64,000 nucleotides of DNA from Pandoraea capi (GTDB taxonomy: Bacteria > Pseudomonadota > Gammaproteobacteria > Burkholderiales > Burkholderiaceae): contig NZ_CABPRV010000002.1 of the NCBI RefSeq assembly GCF_902459735.1, forward strand, positions 682,001-746,000. Reading direction: 5' to 3'. A model generated the notes under the pieces. It worked only from the letters and a program-made list of their open reading frames with translations. It was not told the DNA's origin and made no database searches. Shown here in pieces: positions 33,261 to 43,060 of the stretch. The first letter of the stretch is position 1. Every line of letters starts with the position of its first letter. Both the position numbers and the translations under genes were made by a program.

Positions 33261-33873
33261 GAACCGCTAGATCGAATGACGCCGGGCAGTCCGGCGATTC
33301 GGATGCCATCCGGGGGCCGGCGCGCTGTCCCACGCCGGGTACTGGATCAATTGCGTCGCCTCGCGCCGGTCGTAAGGCCCTGATCGGCAGCCGCATCGCC
33401 ATCGATGCTCAACAGCGCACAGGTGAGCGCCGCCACAGGTCCTCACTCACCTGAAGGCATGAGGTTGCGGTACACGATTTGAGCCTGCCAGCCCAAACCG
33501 GAGAGGGCTGACGAGAGCCTCTCACCCTCCCTCGCGAATGATTCGAGCACACTTGACTCCGACACGTGCGGTTGCGCTACCAACTGCGGCTCGGCGCTCA
33601 CCCAACTCAGCGATCTGATTTCCACGCATCTGTCCTTGACGTCACAGGAACGCCCCATCTTCACGTGCCCGATTGCGTCATCGCCGCAAGATATCGCTCA
33701 GAATCCGCCGTTTGGGAACACGCACAGCCGAAGACGACGGCGCGGCGAGCGTGCCGGCGATCGCTTCGGATACATGTCTGAATCCGTCCCATTCTGGTCG
33801 TCCACTAGACTATCGGGATGGCGCCCGTGCCCGTACGATGTCACCATCGTCACTCACTCCACGGAGTCATCTC
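33261..33873. other. Intergenic stretch, possible gene remnants
   Basis: About 610 bp without a supported gene. On the minus strand one frame near 33400-33280 ends in PYDRREATQLIQYPAWDSAP plus a basic tail, and reads like the C-terminus of a lost protein. Another frame at 33443-33664 has no recognisable match. The right end should hold the promoter for the isochorismatase-like gene. Confidence 0.35.
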
Positions 33874-34440
33874 ATGTCGCAAAATTCGCAAGCCCAAACG
33901 TCGCGCACCGCCCTGCTCGTCATCGACGCCCAAGAATCGTTCCGTCAACGCCCGTACTGGCGCGAAGATGATCTGGCGGTCTATTTCGACCGTCAGCAGG
34001 CGCTGATCGACGGCGCCGTCGCTCGCGGCGTGCCCGTGGTGCAGGTGTTTCACATCGATGGCGGGGTGTTCTCGCGCGATTCCGGCTTCGTGCGTACGCT
34101 CGAAGAACTGCGCCTCGACCCGGTCTTCACGGTGGACAAGGTCAAGCACAGCGCGCTGGCGGGTTCGACCCTCGGCGCCTGGCTGGTAGAGCATGGGATT
34201 ACGCGCCTGATCGTCTCCGGCATCCGCACGGAACAGTGCTGCGAGACCACGACGCGCGCGGCCTCGGACGCCGGCTACGACGTCGACTTCGTGACGGAAG
34301 CCACGCTCACGTTCCCGATGCAGCACCCGCGCACCGGTCGCGAGCTGTCCACCGCCGAACTCAAGGAGCGCACGGAAACGGTACTGGTCGACCGTTTCGC
34401 TCGCATCGTGACGGTTGAGGAAGCGCTCGCGGCGGTGTAA
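33874..34440 (+). CDS. Isochorismatase-like cysteine hydrolase
   Basis: A 188-residue member of the isochorismatase-like (cysteine hydrolase) superfamily. Catalytic Asp is in TALLVIDAQESF. The Lys lies in VDKVKHSALAGS and the Cys nucleophile in ISGIRTEQCCETTTRAASD. Family members hydrolyse amides such as nicotinamide, carbamoylsarcosine or ureidoacrylate; the substrate here is unknown. A GlxA-type regulator begins 50 bp downstream, a frequent pairing, suggesting an inducible catabolic step. GGAG precedes the ATG at 33874; the open frame extends to 33673 but without homology. Confidence 0.85.
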   Translation: MSQNSQAQTSRTALLVIDAQESFRQRPYWREDDLAVYFDRQQALIDGAVARGVPVVQVFHIDGGVFSRDSGFVRTLEELRLDPVFTVDKVKHSALAGSTLGAWLVEHGITRLIVSGIRTEQCCETTTRAASDAGYDVDFVTEATLTFPMQHPRTGRELSTAELKERTETVLVDRFARIVTVEEALAAV

Positions 34441-34489
34441 CGTCGCACTGTTGCCGTCCGTCCGAATCCGTCCTGACTGTTTGCCTGCG

Positions 34490-35497
34490 ATGCCAAGACT
34501 TCAACCTGTCTACCTGCTGGTCATGCCGAACACGCTGCTGCTCGACGTCGCAGCCCCGGCCGAAGCGTTGCGCATCGCGAATCATCAGCAGGACGACGTG
34601 CGCTTCGTGCTGCATTACGTCGGCACGCAGCCCTCGGTCGCCACGTCGATCGGCTTGCGCCTGTCACCGCTCGACGTGTTGCCCGACACCGTGCCCGACG
34701 ACGCCTGGGTGGTCGTAACAGGCACCGTCGAGAAACCGCTGCCGCTGCCGCCGTCGGACAGCGCCGTCCATCCGGCACCTTCCGACGAGCATCATGACGC
34801 CGATGCGTGCGCCATCGCGTGGCTTCGGCGCATCGTGCGTCCGACGCATCAACTCGCCTGCATCTGTACGGGAGCCCTGCTCGCAGCCCGAGCGGGGCTG
34901 CTCGACACGCTGACCTGCACCACGCATCACGGCAGTTGCGACGAACTGCGCTCGCTCGCGCCCGGCGCTCGCGTGGCCGACAACCGGCTGTACGTGCGCG
35001 ACGGCAACGTGTGGACCAGCGCCGGTGTGACGACCGGCCTCGATCTGATGCTCACGCTCATCGCCGACGCCACCAGCCCACTATGCGCTGCGGCAGTGGC
35101 GCGCCAGATGGTCGTCTACGCACGACGCGCCGGGGCCGACCCGCAACTCTCTCCGTGGCTCGAAGGGCGCAATCACCTGCATCCCGCCCTGCACCGCGTG
35201 CAGGACGCCATTGCCGCCGACCCGGCGCAAGACTGGACGCTGTCCGCGATGGCGGACATCGCCTGCACGAGCGAGCGGCACGTGACGCGCCTGTTTCGCG
35301 AACATGCCGGCGTTGCCCCCATCGATTACCTGCACCGGCTGCGTATCGCCCTCGCGCGCGAGATGCTGGGCAATAGCCACCTCGATCTGGAACACATCGC
35401 GCAGCGCGCCGGCTTCGGGTCGAGCCGCCACCTGCGACGCGTCTGGCACAAGTTCGATGCCCTGCCCCCGAGCCATGCCCGCCGAATTACCGGCTGA
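34490..35497 (+). CDS. GlxA-type AraC-family transcriptional regulator
   Basis: A 335-residue regulator with an N-terminal DJ-1/PfpI-like domain (LLVMPNTLLLDVAAPAEALR, and the CICTGALLAARAGLLD elbow, where a nucleophile-like Cys is kept). A C-terminal pair of AraC helix-turn-helix motifs follows (MADIACTSERHVTRLFREHA and IAQRAGFGSSRHLRRVW). GlxA relatives control amine and choline or arginine catabolism. It follows the isochorismatase-like gene by 50 bp and probably regulates it. ATG at 34490. Confidence 0.87.
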   Translation: MPRLQPVYLLVMPNTLLLDVAAPAEALRIANHQQDDVRFVLHYVGTQPSVATSIGLRLSPLDVLPDTVPDDAWVVVTGTVEKPLPLPPSDSAVHPAPSDEHHDADACAIAWLRRIVRPTHQLACICTGALLAARAGLLDTLTCTTHHGSCDELRSLAPGARVADNRLYVRDGNVWTSAGVTTGLDLMLTLIADATSPLCAAAVARQMVVYARRAGADPQLSPWLEGRNHLHPALHRVQDAIAADPAQDWTLSAMADIACTSERHVTRLFREHAGVAPIDYLHRLRIALAREMLGNSHLDLEHIAQRAGFGSSRHLRRVWHKFDALPPSHARRITG

Positions 35498-35583
35498 CTC
35501 GTGCCAATCGTGGCAATCGCGCGCGGCGACGAGCGAGGCGTTCCGACGATCCCCTTGGGCCAGCACCTGCTTGTCAACGCGCC

Positions 35584-38500
35584 TCACTCGCCTGCACTAC
35601 GCCATTCAGGCATGCGGAGCATTACCCCCTCGGGCCGGAAATCACCCGCCAATGCCCCGGGAAGCGCGGTATATCCCCAAGCCGTCTCGAGGGCGTCGTT
35701 CAGCGATGCGAAGTCGATGTATTTGATGCACTGGTTCGCCCCGTGAAGCGTGTGCTGATCCTGCCAGTCGACTTCGCTCATGATGCGACCGGCGTTTGAT
35801 GCCAGCAACGCACCGCGAAGCGTTTGCCGTGTAAAGAAATCGGCGATCACGCGCTCGACGTCGCCCGAGGCGACCCATGACGCCGGGGCCTTTCCTGTCA
35901 CGGCCAAGGACAATCGCGGACGGTACTGGTCGGGCGACGACCACGCCAAAATCAGCCGATACCGAAGCTCGGTCACCCCGTAGGTGTCGAACGTCGTCGC
36001 CACGGCCTCGATCATGAGCGCCAGCCGGTCGTCGATCTTCAGGTCGCGTGATCCGACCCGTTCGGGCTGCAACGCCGTCACCGCTGCATGCGCATGCAGC
36101 GCGCTCTCGCATTGCGTGGCGCTGATCCTGCCGGCGTTCAGTGTCGGTGCGGCTGGCTCAGCGTAGATGCCCGGGGTGTCGCTCTGCATCCAGAGCTCGA
36201 CATCGACGCCGTGGCAATGCCATACCCCTTGCGCATCGGACCAGTGGAATCCGCTGTCGTCGCGCGTCGTGTCGACGGATGTGAGACGAAAGCGCGCAAC
36301 CCCAGACGTCGGCATCGTCCGAACTTCGACGATACGTCCGTTGCCGAGGCTGAGCATATCGTCGTAAGCCCCGTTGCCGTAGATCCCGTCGTTTTGAGGC
36401 CCGGTGTTGATGCGTCCAGCCGTTGCAGGCCGACTCAATATCCGATAGCCGCGAGGCACCCCGGCAAGCGCCTGAGGGCCGCGCAACGCGATAAGTTGTG
36501 GCGCCACCGGTTGTCGCATGCACAGGCCGGGACGCCCGGGCACCTGCTGTCGGAGTACGGCCATCGCCGCACCGAATCGCCCATCCGCCAGTTCGACGCC
36601 GGCACCGAGCATGGCCGTAGCAAAGTCCGGATTGTCGCCTCCTGATTCGACCAGACTGGCCATATCGCGGCTCACACGCTGCTGGACGCGGCACTGCCGG
36701 ATCCGTTCGACGAACGCTCGCGCGAACGTCGTAGCGTCACTCAGCGCCTCGCCTGTGGACGACCGAGGGAAGATGTCGTCGGAGAACTCTCGGATCGCTG
36801 TGCCGATGTCGTAGGCCCAGCCAAGACCGGGCGACGTTTGCGGGCCATCCACCGCCTCGTTCAGATAGATCGCCTCCTCGCTCGGACTCGCGCCTTCGGC
36901 GTTCGCGTCTCCGAGGGTCGCGCGCAGCGTTTGTGCGTCCGTCGTCGGCAACGTCAGAGCCACATGCCGTACAAGGTCGACGATGCCCGTGTCCAGCATC
37001 TGATTGCGCAACGTCGCTTCACTCACCCGATCGCGAAGCCCGTCGACGATCGGGGCAACGTCTCCCTCACTGAGCGATCGCCCGAACGCGACACGCAGGG
37101 CATGCCCGGCGACGTTCATATGGGGGGCGAGAAACGTGCGCAACGTCGTAGACGATGCGTCGGTGGTCCCGTCGCTCGCTACGTTCGCCAGGTCCGGTCC
37201 GTCCGTTGCGCCAAGCGCAACCACCTCGCCCGAGGTCAGCGACAGCAACACACGGCACCGCGCATTGCCGAGCCCCACGACCCCCGGCACGCATTCGTCG
37301 TCGACCGTCACCGCCCTGAATGACGCCGTTCTTTTCAGGGCGTCCAGCATCAATTCCCCATGTGCCGGGGACATTTGCGGCAGGTGCCAGAGCACCAGCC
37401 CCCGTGTGACGCGCCCGATGAACCGCGTGAAAGCATTCTTGACCGGCTGGGTATTCCAATGCGAGACGATCTCCTGTGCGGACATCCGGGGGACGCTCAC
37501 CGCTTGACTGAGCAACTCGCCGACGCGCGGTGGTGGCACCGTCGTGGTCGACGGCCCCGACTTCGCGTTCGACGGCTGGCCGTGAAACCCGCCGCGAGCG
37601 CTCATCCGGCCCGCCTGCAAGTACCAAGTGTCCACGAACGTCTCCCAGCGATCGTTCGCGCGCTTCGTCCGGGGCTTCGACGACGCCAGATGCTCGGCGT
37701 TGGGCTGCGGCTTGAACCAACCGCTTGAGATCGAATTCGACGCATCGTGCGAGACCAAGGGGAACGCGGTCGAGGTCGAAATCGTGGTCCGCAGCAACGA
37801 CTGAAGCCGCCTGGCCGCCTTCTTCGCAGTCTCCGACCAGACCGGCATCCGGTCCGTGAGCGATTCGACGTACAGCTTTCCGTGTCGATCTTCAAAGCGA
37901 CACTGCCCGTCGGCCGCAAACGTGAATCGGGCCATGTCGAACCGATCGATGGCGTAGGCACCCGAGGGCGCCTCATGACCATTGCCGGATGCCCCGAAAA
38001 CCGCGCGATCGCCACTCGTCACACCGGCGAAGCCTATCGTGTCGTCGGCCAATGCCAACGCGATGCAGTAGCCCTGCGGTATTTTGGACAACTGATCCAT
38101 GGAAAGCACTTGCGCAGCGTTGTGTCCCAGAAGCGCATCGAACCGATTGTCTTCGGCACCAAGCAACCGTGTCGCTGCGCCGTCGGTGCGCAAGCCATGC
38201 CGCGACCTGAGGGCGCTCAATTCCACCCACACCGGTCGCGTGAGCGGTGACGCGTTTGCACTTGCACCGGTGCGGGGCGAGGTGAACGCATCAAAAAATA
38301 TCCGGCGCCGCTGGCTGACCTCGGGCCACGTCGCCATAAAGGTGTCGATCGAGCGTGAGATTTCACGCATGTTGTCGAGATTTTCGAGCGTCCACTCCGT
38401 GACGGCGTCGATGGGTTGCAGGTTCGGGTTGCGAAACAACGACGACATGGAGGCCGACACCGACATCTCTCGCTGAATTCGCATCAGTTCGTCCATGTCC

Positions 38501-41500
38501 GCCCGCTGTGCGCGCTCAGCGAGTGTTGCATAGTTCGCCCCGTGGGGGTCGAGTTCACAGGCCAGTGTCATGACCGCTCCGGCGCGGCCCGTGCCGCCAA
38601 ACGCCATCGCGGTGGCAGGGCCGGTGAACTTCAACGAATCGAGCACCTTCTGCCGCATGCTGCTCACCTGAAACGCTTCACGTCTGGCGTTGTTGATGAT
38701 CATCAGTTCCCGATCGCTGTCTGCCCGCGCGACCTTGGCGAACCAAAGCTCTCGCTCCGGCGACGGACACGACACGAAGGAAAGCAGCGGATCGAACGAT
38801 ACCCGGCTGTATGACGTCGTCATCGCGTTTGGCGGCGACTGTCTGGACGACGACCCGCCCCTGTCGGTCCGCGACGCCTGACACGGCCGGTTGGTCAGCA
38901 CGACGGGATCGATCCGAAACCTGAGTGGACTCCACCCCAAGTAGCGCTCCAGATGGCGGCGCTGCGTTTTCGACAGATGGCATTCGATGAATCGCTGGAA
39001 TGCATCGGTCGATTCGGCTTCCGGGCTCCAGTGAAAGGCCATCGCATGCGCGATCGAAATCAGCAGCACCGCACTGCCGGCAGGCTGCGTGACGCAAACC
39101 AGATCCGGCACGATCGCGCCTTCGTAAGCTAGCAGACGAACCGCGCCGTAGCCGACCCGGAACTTCCGTCTCTTTGCCTGCCCTGCGCGTGCCGGATGCC
39201 ATGGATGGTGGACGCTGCTCACGCGGCTGCCCGGGGGCGTCTGACGCTCCCAGGCATCGGTCGTCGCGTTGACGAGTACGCCCATGTACACGCCGCGCAC
39301 ATACCTTTCGTAGTCGTCGATCAGCAGCGGATTGTTGCGCTGACGCTGGAGCTCGTCCGCCAGATGTGTGCTCAAGGCATCGCGAAACAGGTCGTCGTCG
39401 ACGCGTGTCAGCATGGCGGCATGGTCCGGGTTGACGGCCTTCATCGACACGATTTCGCTGATCCCCGAGGGGGTTTTGAACTCGCGCAGGAAGTGATGCC
39501 CCAACGCCACGTCGAACAGAGTGAACGTCTGCGACACCGTCTTGCCCCATCCCATCGTGAAGCGGCTGGGTTCGGGCGAACGCCCCCAGAACTTGAAGGC
39601 CACTTCAACCTCGCCGCCCCATGGCATCGTCGGTGTGCCTGGGGCAGCGTGGGCGCCCTGCCCGTCGCGCTGTGTCGGCCCCGGCAGCCGGTTCAATACG
39701 GTCTCCATTTGAAGACAAAGGTGCGCTTGCGCCCGCCCCGCGTACCCGTCCATCGAGAGGGTCCGCAACCGCCCGATCTCGGTCGCCTCAATGATGTGAA
39801 GCATATGATCGAGCGTTAGGGATTCGCCCTTCGGCATCACGTTCAACGTCTTGTCAGGCGAAGGCACTTCGATGACGGGCGCCGGCTTGGCGTGATGCAT
39901 CGGTCTGAGTTTGAGCGGCAAGGCAACCGGCGTATCCGCCTCGGATATTTCCGTTTCGGGATCTCGCCAGAGACGCCGAAGACTCGAAAGACCAAACGCC
40001 GTGAGCATCCCGATGAGCGTTCCCCCCAGCACATACCTGACCTTGCCCGTCGCCACCGTGGTGGCGACCGACGTCGAAGCGACTCGCACCGTGCTCGGGA
40101 GCAGTTCGTCCTGCTCCGGCAGGCCGGGGGCGGCGGATGTCGCCGCGACGGGCGACATGAACGCCACCGGGTTCAGTGCCATAGCCGACATGGCGTCTGG
40201 GCCAACGACCACGCGTTGCTCGACAATGTCGCGAAGCATGTCGCGTCGCTCGGGGGGGATCAGATCGGGCAGCGGCAGATCGTCTGAACGCATCACGAAG
40301 GTCCGGTTGACGGACACGGTCTGGCGCTGCAACGGCGGTGGCTCGAACGGCGTCGCGGCGAGACGACGCGGCGCACTCGCCTGCGCTGATGCGTCCTGCG
40401 TTTCGCACCATTGCGCCCATCGCTCGCTGCGACGAAACGCTCGTGCCTCGCGGATGGTGTTCTCCCACGGCGTCAAAATGTCCATGGCGTATGCCATCTG
40501 GATCGCCGCTTCCAGAGCTTCAGCAGCCCCCGACGGCTTGAAGCGAAACCCATGTCGCTCGCGCGCCCGGACTGCGCGATACAGGGCGTCGACGTCCAGG
40601 CTTGCAATGCGCTTGCCGATGGGGGGATTTCGCACGTTGGCATAGAGGCAACGCTGCACGGCCGACGCGACATCGCGCACATCGAGTTGCGCAAACTGCG
40701 GGCCGAGTCGCAGAACCAACTGTCGCAACTCGGACGCCGACAATGACGGCAACAAGCGCGGAAATGCGCTCAGATATTGCGCCCGTTGGAACGCGGTCGA
40801 CCTTTCGGCACCGGGTAACGCCGCATACGTGCAAACCGTGGCGGCCAATTCCAGCGCGCCTGCTGCGATGGCGGCGGCCAAGGGAGCGTACGCCGTCAAT
40901 GTCGCGTATGGGGAAGCCGACGAATCGTCTGCCGTCGCGAGACCGGTTTCAACGTTCCCCGGCCATATGCCATCGGTCTGGGTCGCCCCGCCGGGAAGCA
41001 ATGCACCGCATCCGAATCCGACCGCCGCGCCCAGCACGGCGCCGGTCGCGAGAAGCTTCCCGCACACACGCCCGATCTCCCGCAATGGGCTCGGCGGCCG
41101 CCCGCTGAACTCAGGCGCATCGCCCACCAGTTGCGCCTGCCACGCCGCGACGGCGAGTGCAGGATCCGACAGCACCAGTCGTGACATGAGCAAGCGCCAC
41201 GTCGACGGGCTTCCAATGTCGACATCCGTCATCTCTCGAGCCTCGGCGCACGCCGTCAGCGCGTGCCAGAGACCGTGGCAGGGCATCGACTTCCTCGTCC
41301 ATGCGTGACGACCCTGTCGGCTGATGCCGAAGCGTTGTCCGTTGTGGATCAGCTCGACCGGCCCGGCTTGGGCCCGCGCCAGTGCCTCCTGTGGCGGCAT
41401 GCCCCGCACTTCGGCAAGCCAGCTCATCATCAGGCCCACCCCGCCCTGAGCCACCGTGTGCTGCGTACCCTCGTGATCGAGCAAGTGAAATGCCAGCGCT

Positions 41501-41781
41501 GACGACACATGCCCCCAAGTGGCATCCGGCGTGCAGACCAACGCGTGCACGACCCTCGCTCGCCAGTCCAACGTCGCGAGGATTTTCGACGCCTGCTCGT
41601 GTACCTCTGCGGCTTGCCATGTGCCTTCGATCTGCGCGTCACGGCCGGCCCCGGCCATCGGCGGCGAGTCGACGAGCGCGGACTCGGATTCATGTTTCCG
41701 ATACGGCTTTTGGGATGAGATTGCGGTTTGGCTCGATGGCCATACGAGCGCCAATGGCCCTTGATGCGAAGCGATCTGCAT
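35584..41781 (-). CDS. Giant 2065-residue protein of unknown function (toxin/effector-like)
   Basis: A single uninterrupted frame of 2065 codons, with a consensus AGGAGG (41786-41791) just before the ATG. There is no signal peptide. Hydrophobic segments lie at about residues 242-262, 297-322 and 582-600. Residues 1-230 are helical and mention no known motif. Residues about 750-960 (LGHHFLREFKTPSGISEI, LADELQRQRNNPLLIDDYER, YGAVRLLAYEGAIVPDLV, VLLISIAHAMAFHW) resemble the layout of DUF6543/dermonecrotic-toxin-type large proteins of pseudomonads, but I cannot confirm this. Two later segments look alike (LSKIPQGYCIALA and LAGVPRGYRILSR), hinting at an internal duplication. Neighbours are unrelated: a GlxA regulator on one side, divergent serB on the other. 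It could be a secreted effector, toxin or adhesin-like protein; there is no immunity gene beside it. Confidence 0.6.
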   Translation of the reverse strand: MQIASHQGPLALVWPSSQTAISSQKPYRKHESESALVDSPPMAGAGRDAQIEGTWQAAEVHEQASKILATLDWRARVVHALVCTPDATWGHVSSALAFHLLDHEGTQHTVAQGGVGLMMSWLAEVRGMPPQEALARAQAGPVELIHNGQRFGISRQGRHAWTRKSMPCHGLWHALTACAEAREMTDVDIGSPSTWRLLMSRLVLSDPALAVAAWQAQLVGDAPEFSGRPPSPLREIGRVCGKLLATGAVLGAAVGFGCGALLPGGATQTDGIWPGNVETGLATADDSSASPYATLTAYAPLAAAIAAGALELAATVCTYAALPGAERSTAFQRAQYLSAFPRLLPSLSASELRQLVLRLGPQFAQLDVRDVASAVQRCLYANVRNPPIGKRIASLDVDALYRAVRARERHGFRFKPSGAAEALEAAIQMAYAMDILTPWENTIREARAFRRSERWAQWCETQDASAQASAPRRLAATPFEPPPLQRQTVSVNRTFVMRSDDLPLPDLIPPERRDMLRDIVEQRVVVGPDAMSAMALNPVAFMSPVAATSAAPGLPEQDELLPSTVRVASTSVATTVATGKVRYVLGGTLIGMLTAFGLSSLRRLWRDPETEISEADTPVALPLKLRPMHHAKPAPVIEVPSPDKTLNVMPKGESLTLDHMLHIIEATEIGRLRTLSMDGYAGRAQAHLCLQMETVLNRLPGPTQRDGQGAHAAPGTPTMPWGGEVEVAFKFWGRSPEPSRFTMGWGKTVSQTFTLFDVALGHHFLREFKTPSGISEIVSMKAVNPDHAAMLTRVDDDLFRDALSTHLADELQRQRNNPLLIDDYERYVRGVYMGVLVNATTDAWERQTPPGSRVSSVHHPWHPARAGQAKRRKFRVGYGAVRLLAYEGAIVPDLVCVTQPAGSAVLLISIAHAMAFHWSPEAESTDAFQRFIECHLSKTQRRHLERYLGWSPLRFRIDPVVLTNRPCQASRTDRGGSSSRQSPPNAMTTSYSRVSFDPLLSFVSCPSPERELWFAKVARADSDRELMIINNARREAFQVSSMRQKVLDSLKFTGPATAMAFGGTGRAGAVMTLACELDPHGANYATLAERAQRADMDELMRIQREMSVSASMSSLFRNPNLQPIDAVTEWTLENLDNMREISRSIDTFMATWPEVSQRRRIFFDAFTSPRTGASANASPLTRPVWVELSALRSRHGLRTDGAATRLLGAEDNRFDALLGHNAAQVLSMDQLSKIPQGYCIALALADDTIGFAGVTSGDRAVFGASGNGHEAPSGAYAIDRFDMARFTFAADGQCRFEDRHGKLYVESLTDRMPVWSETAKKAARRLQSLLRTTISTSTAFPLVSHDASNSISSGWFKPQPNAEHLASSKPRTKRANDRWETFVDTWYLQAGRMSARGGFHGQPSNAKSGPSTTTVPPPRVGELLSQAVSVPRMSAQEIVSHWNTQPVKNAFTRFIGRVTRGLVLWHLPQMSPAHGELMLDALKRTASFRAVTVDDECVPGVVGLGNARCRVLLSLTSGEVVALGATDGPDLANVASDGTTDASSTTLRTFLAPHMNVAGHALRVAFGRSLSEGDVAPIVDGLRDRVSEATLRNQMLDTGIVDLVRHVALTLPTTDAQTLRATLGDANAEGASPSEEAIYLNEAVDGPQTSPGLGWAYDIGTAIREFSDDIFPRSSTGEALSDATTFARAFVERIRQCRVQQRVSRDMASLVESGGDNPDFATAMLGAGVELADGRFGAAMAVLRQQVPGRPGLCMRQPVAPQLIALRGPQALAGVPRGYRILSRPATAGRINTGPQNDGIYGNGAYDDMLSLGNGRIVEVRTMPTSGVARFRLTSVDTTRDDSGFHWSDAQGVWHCHGVDVELWMQSDTPGIYAEPAAPTLNAGRISATQCESALHAHAAVTALQPERVGSRDLKIDDRLALMIEAVATTFDTYGVTELRYRLILAWSSPDQYRPRLSLAVTGKAPASWVASGDVERVIADFFTRQTLRGALLASNAGRIMSEVDWQDQHTLHGANQCIKYIDFASLNDALETAWGYTALPGALAGDFRPEGVMLRMPEWRSAGE

Positions 41782-41999
41782 GTGTCCTCCTGCTGAAAAC
41801 GGTAGGTATCAGCTCCCTGCAGGCAGATACTCGCGCCGACGTCAACACCGTCGAGTTCACTTTTCGCTCAAATCAAGGGCAATGGGAATGCGGCTGCCGG
41901 GTTCGCAACCCTGTAAAATGCGGTTCCATTCGCACGCGGCGCCCGTCAATCGGGCAGTTGACGCGCGGCATTTGCGCAGTCGCTTATTTACCTTTCCAG

Positions 42000-42899
42000 A
42001 TGGCTCACGACCTCGTCATATTGGGACCTCATGTCCCCACCGGTCCCGATTCGGGCACAGCAACGCCTTCGGCAGACATGGCTGAGCCGGCGCCGCAAGC
42101 GGCCATTCAGGCCCTGGCCCCGAACGCCACGATCGAGACGGCTCGCGGCGTTGCGCGCGTGCGTGATGTCATCGACTCGCCCGCGTTGCGAAGCGCCATC
42201 GGCGCGCTTTCTCAGCAGTACGGCGTCGATGTCGCCATCGTCGACAGCGAGCGCCGTCTGTCCGATTTCAGGCTCGTGGCCATGGACATGGACTCGACGC
42301 TCATCACGATCGAGTGCATCGACGAAATCGCGGATTACTGCGGCCTGAAAGCGGAAGTTTCCGCCATCACCGAAGCCGCCATGCGTGGCGAAATCAAAGA
42401 TTTCAACGAAAGCCTTACGCGCCGCGTCGCCCTGCTCAAGGGGCTCGATGCCGGTGCACTGGAGAAGGTCTTCGAGGAGCGCCTGCAACTCTCGCAGGGC
42501 GCCGAGACGATGCTGCGCGGCGTTCAGTCGCTGGGCATCCGCACGCTGTTGGTGTCAGGCGGATTCACGTTCTTCACGGATCGCCTCAAGGCGCGTCTGA
42601 ACCTCGACGTCACGCGCGCGAATACGCTGGAAATCGTCGACGGCAAGCTGACCGGGCGCGTGCTCGGGGAGATCGTCAATGCAGAAGTGAAGGCGCGCAC
42701 GGTAACCGAAGTCGCCGCGCAGTTCGGCGCGACGCCCGCGCAGGCGATCGTCATGGGTGACGGATCGAACGATCTTCAGATGATGTCCATCGCGGGCCTG
42801 TCGGTCGCGTTCCGGGCAAAGCCGGTGGTGCGGGAGAAGGCGTCCGTCGCCTTCAACTACGTCGGGCTGGACGGACTGCTGTCGCTGTTCCGGGCCTGA
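42000..42899 (+). CDS. serB: Phosphoserine phosphatase SerB
   Basis: A 299-residue HAD-superfamily phosphatase making L-serine from phosphoserine. HAD motif I is VAMDMDSTLITIECIDEIAD, motif II is LLVSGGFTFF, the motif III Lys lies in GRVLGEIVNAEVKARTV, and motif IV is VMGDGSNDLQMM. The first 90 residues form the N-terminal regulatory (ACT-like) part. The ATG at 42000 gives MAHDLVILGPHV, like Burkholderia SerB starts; no strong ribosome site precedes it. The divergent neighbour is the giant unknown gene. Hairpins lie downstream. Confidence 0.93.
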   Translation: MAHDLVILGPHVPTGPDSGTATPSADMAEPAPQAAIQALAPNATIETARGVARVRDVIDSPALRSAIGALSQQYGVDVAIVDSERRLSDFRLVAMDMDSTLITIECIDEIADYCGLKAEVSAITEAAMRGEIKDFNESLTRRVALLKGLDAGALEKVFEERLQLSQGAETMLRGVQSLGIRTLLVSGGFTFFTDRLKARLNLDVTRANTLEIVDGKLTGRVLGEIVNAEVKARTVTEVAAQFGATPAQAIVMGDGSNDLQMMSIAGLSVAFRAKPVVREKASVAFNYVGLDGLLSLFRA

Positions 42900-42940
42900 G
42901 CCGAGGGCATCAGGCGACATGCACGCCGCCGCGTGGCGAG

Positions 42941-43001
42941 CGGCCTCGGCGAACGAGGCCGCGACACCGTGGTGCCGTGATGCCGCAGCCGGATCACGGC
43001 A
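42941..43001. terminator. Two hairpins between convergent serB and metC
   Basis: CGGCCTCG (42941-42948)/CGAGGCCG (42954-42961) and TGCCGTGAT (42973-42981)/ATCACGGCA (42993-43001) form two perfect stems in the short region between the genes. There are no T-runs, so they are probably mRNA 3'-end structures. Confidence 0.45.
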
Positions 43002-43060
43002 TGGCCGACGTAGCTTGATCGACGTAGTTTGGCCGGTGCAGGTTGACCGACGAGTGGAGA

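Noticed and set aside
41382-41999. N-terminal extension of serB by about 200 codons
   Set aside because: The extension is antisense to the start of the giant gene and has no relation to SerB; family alignment supports 42000.
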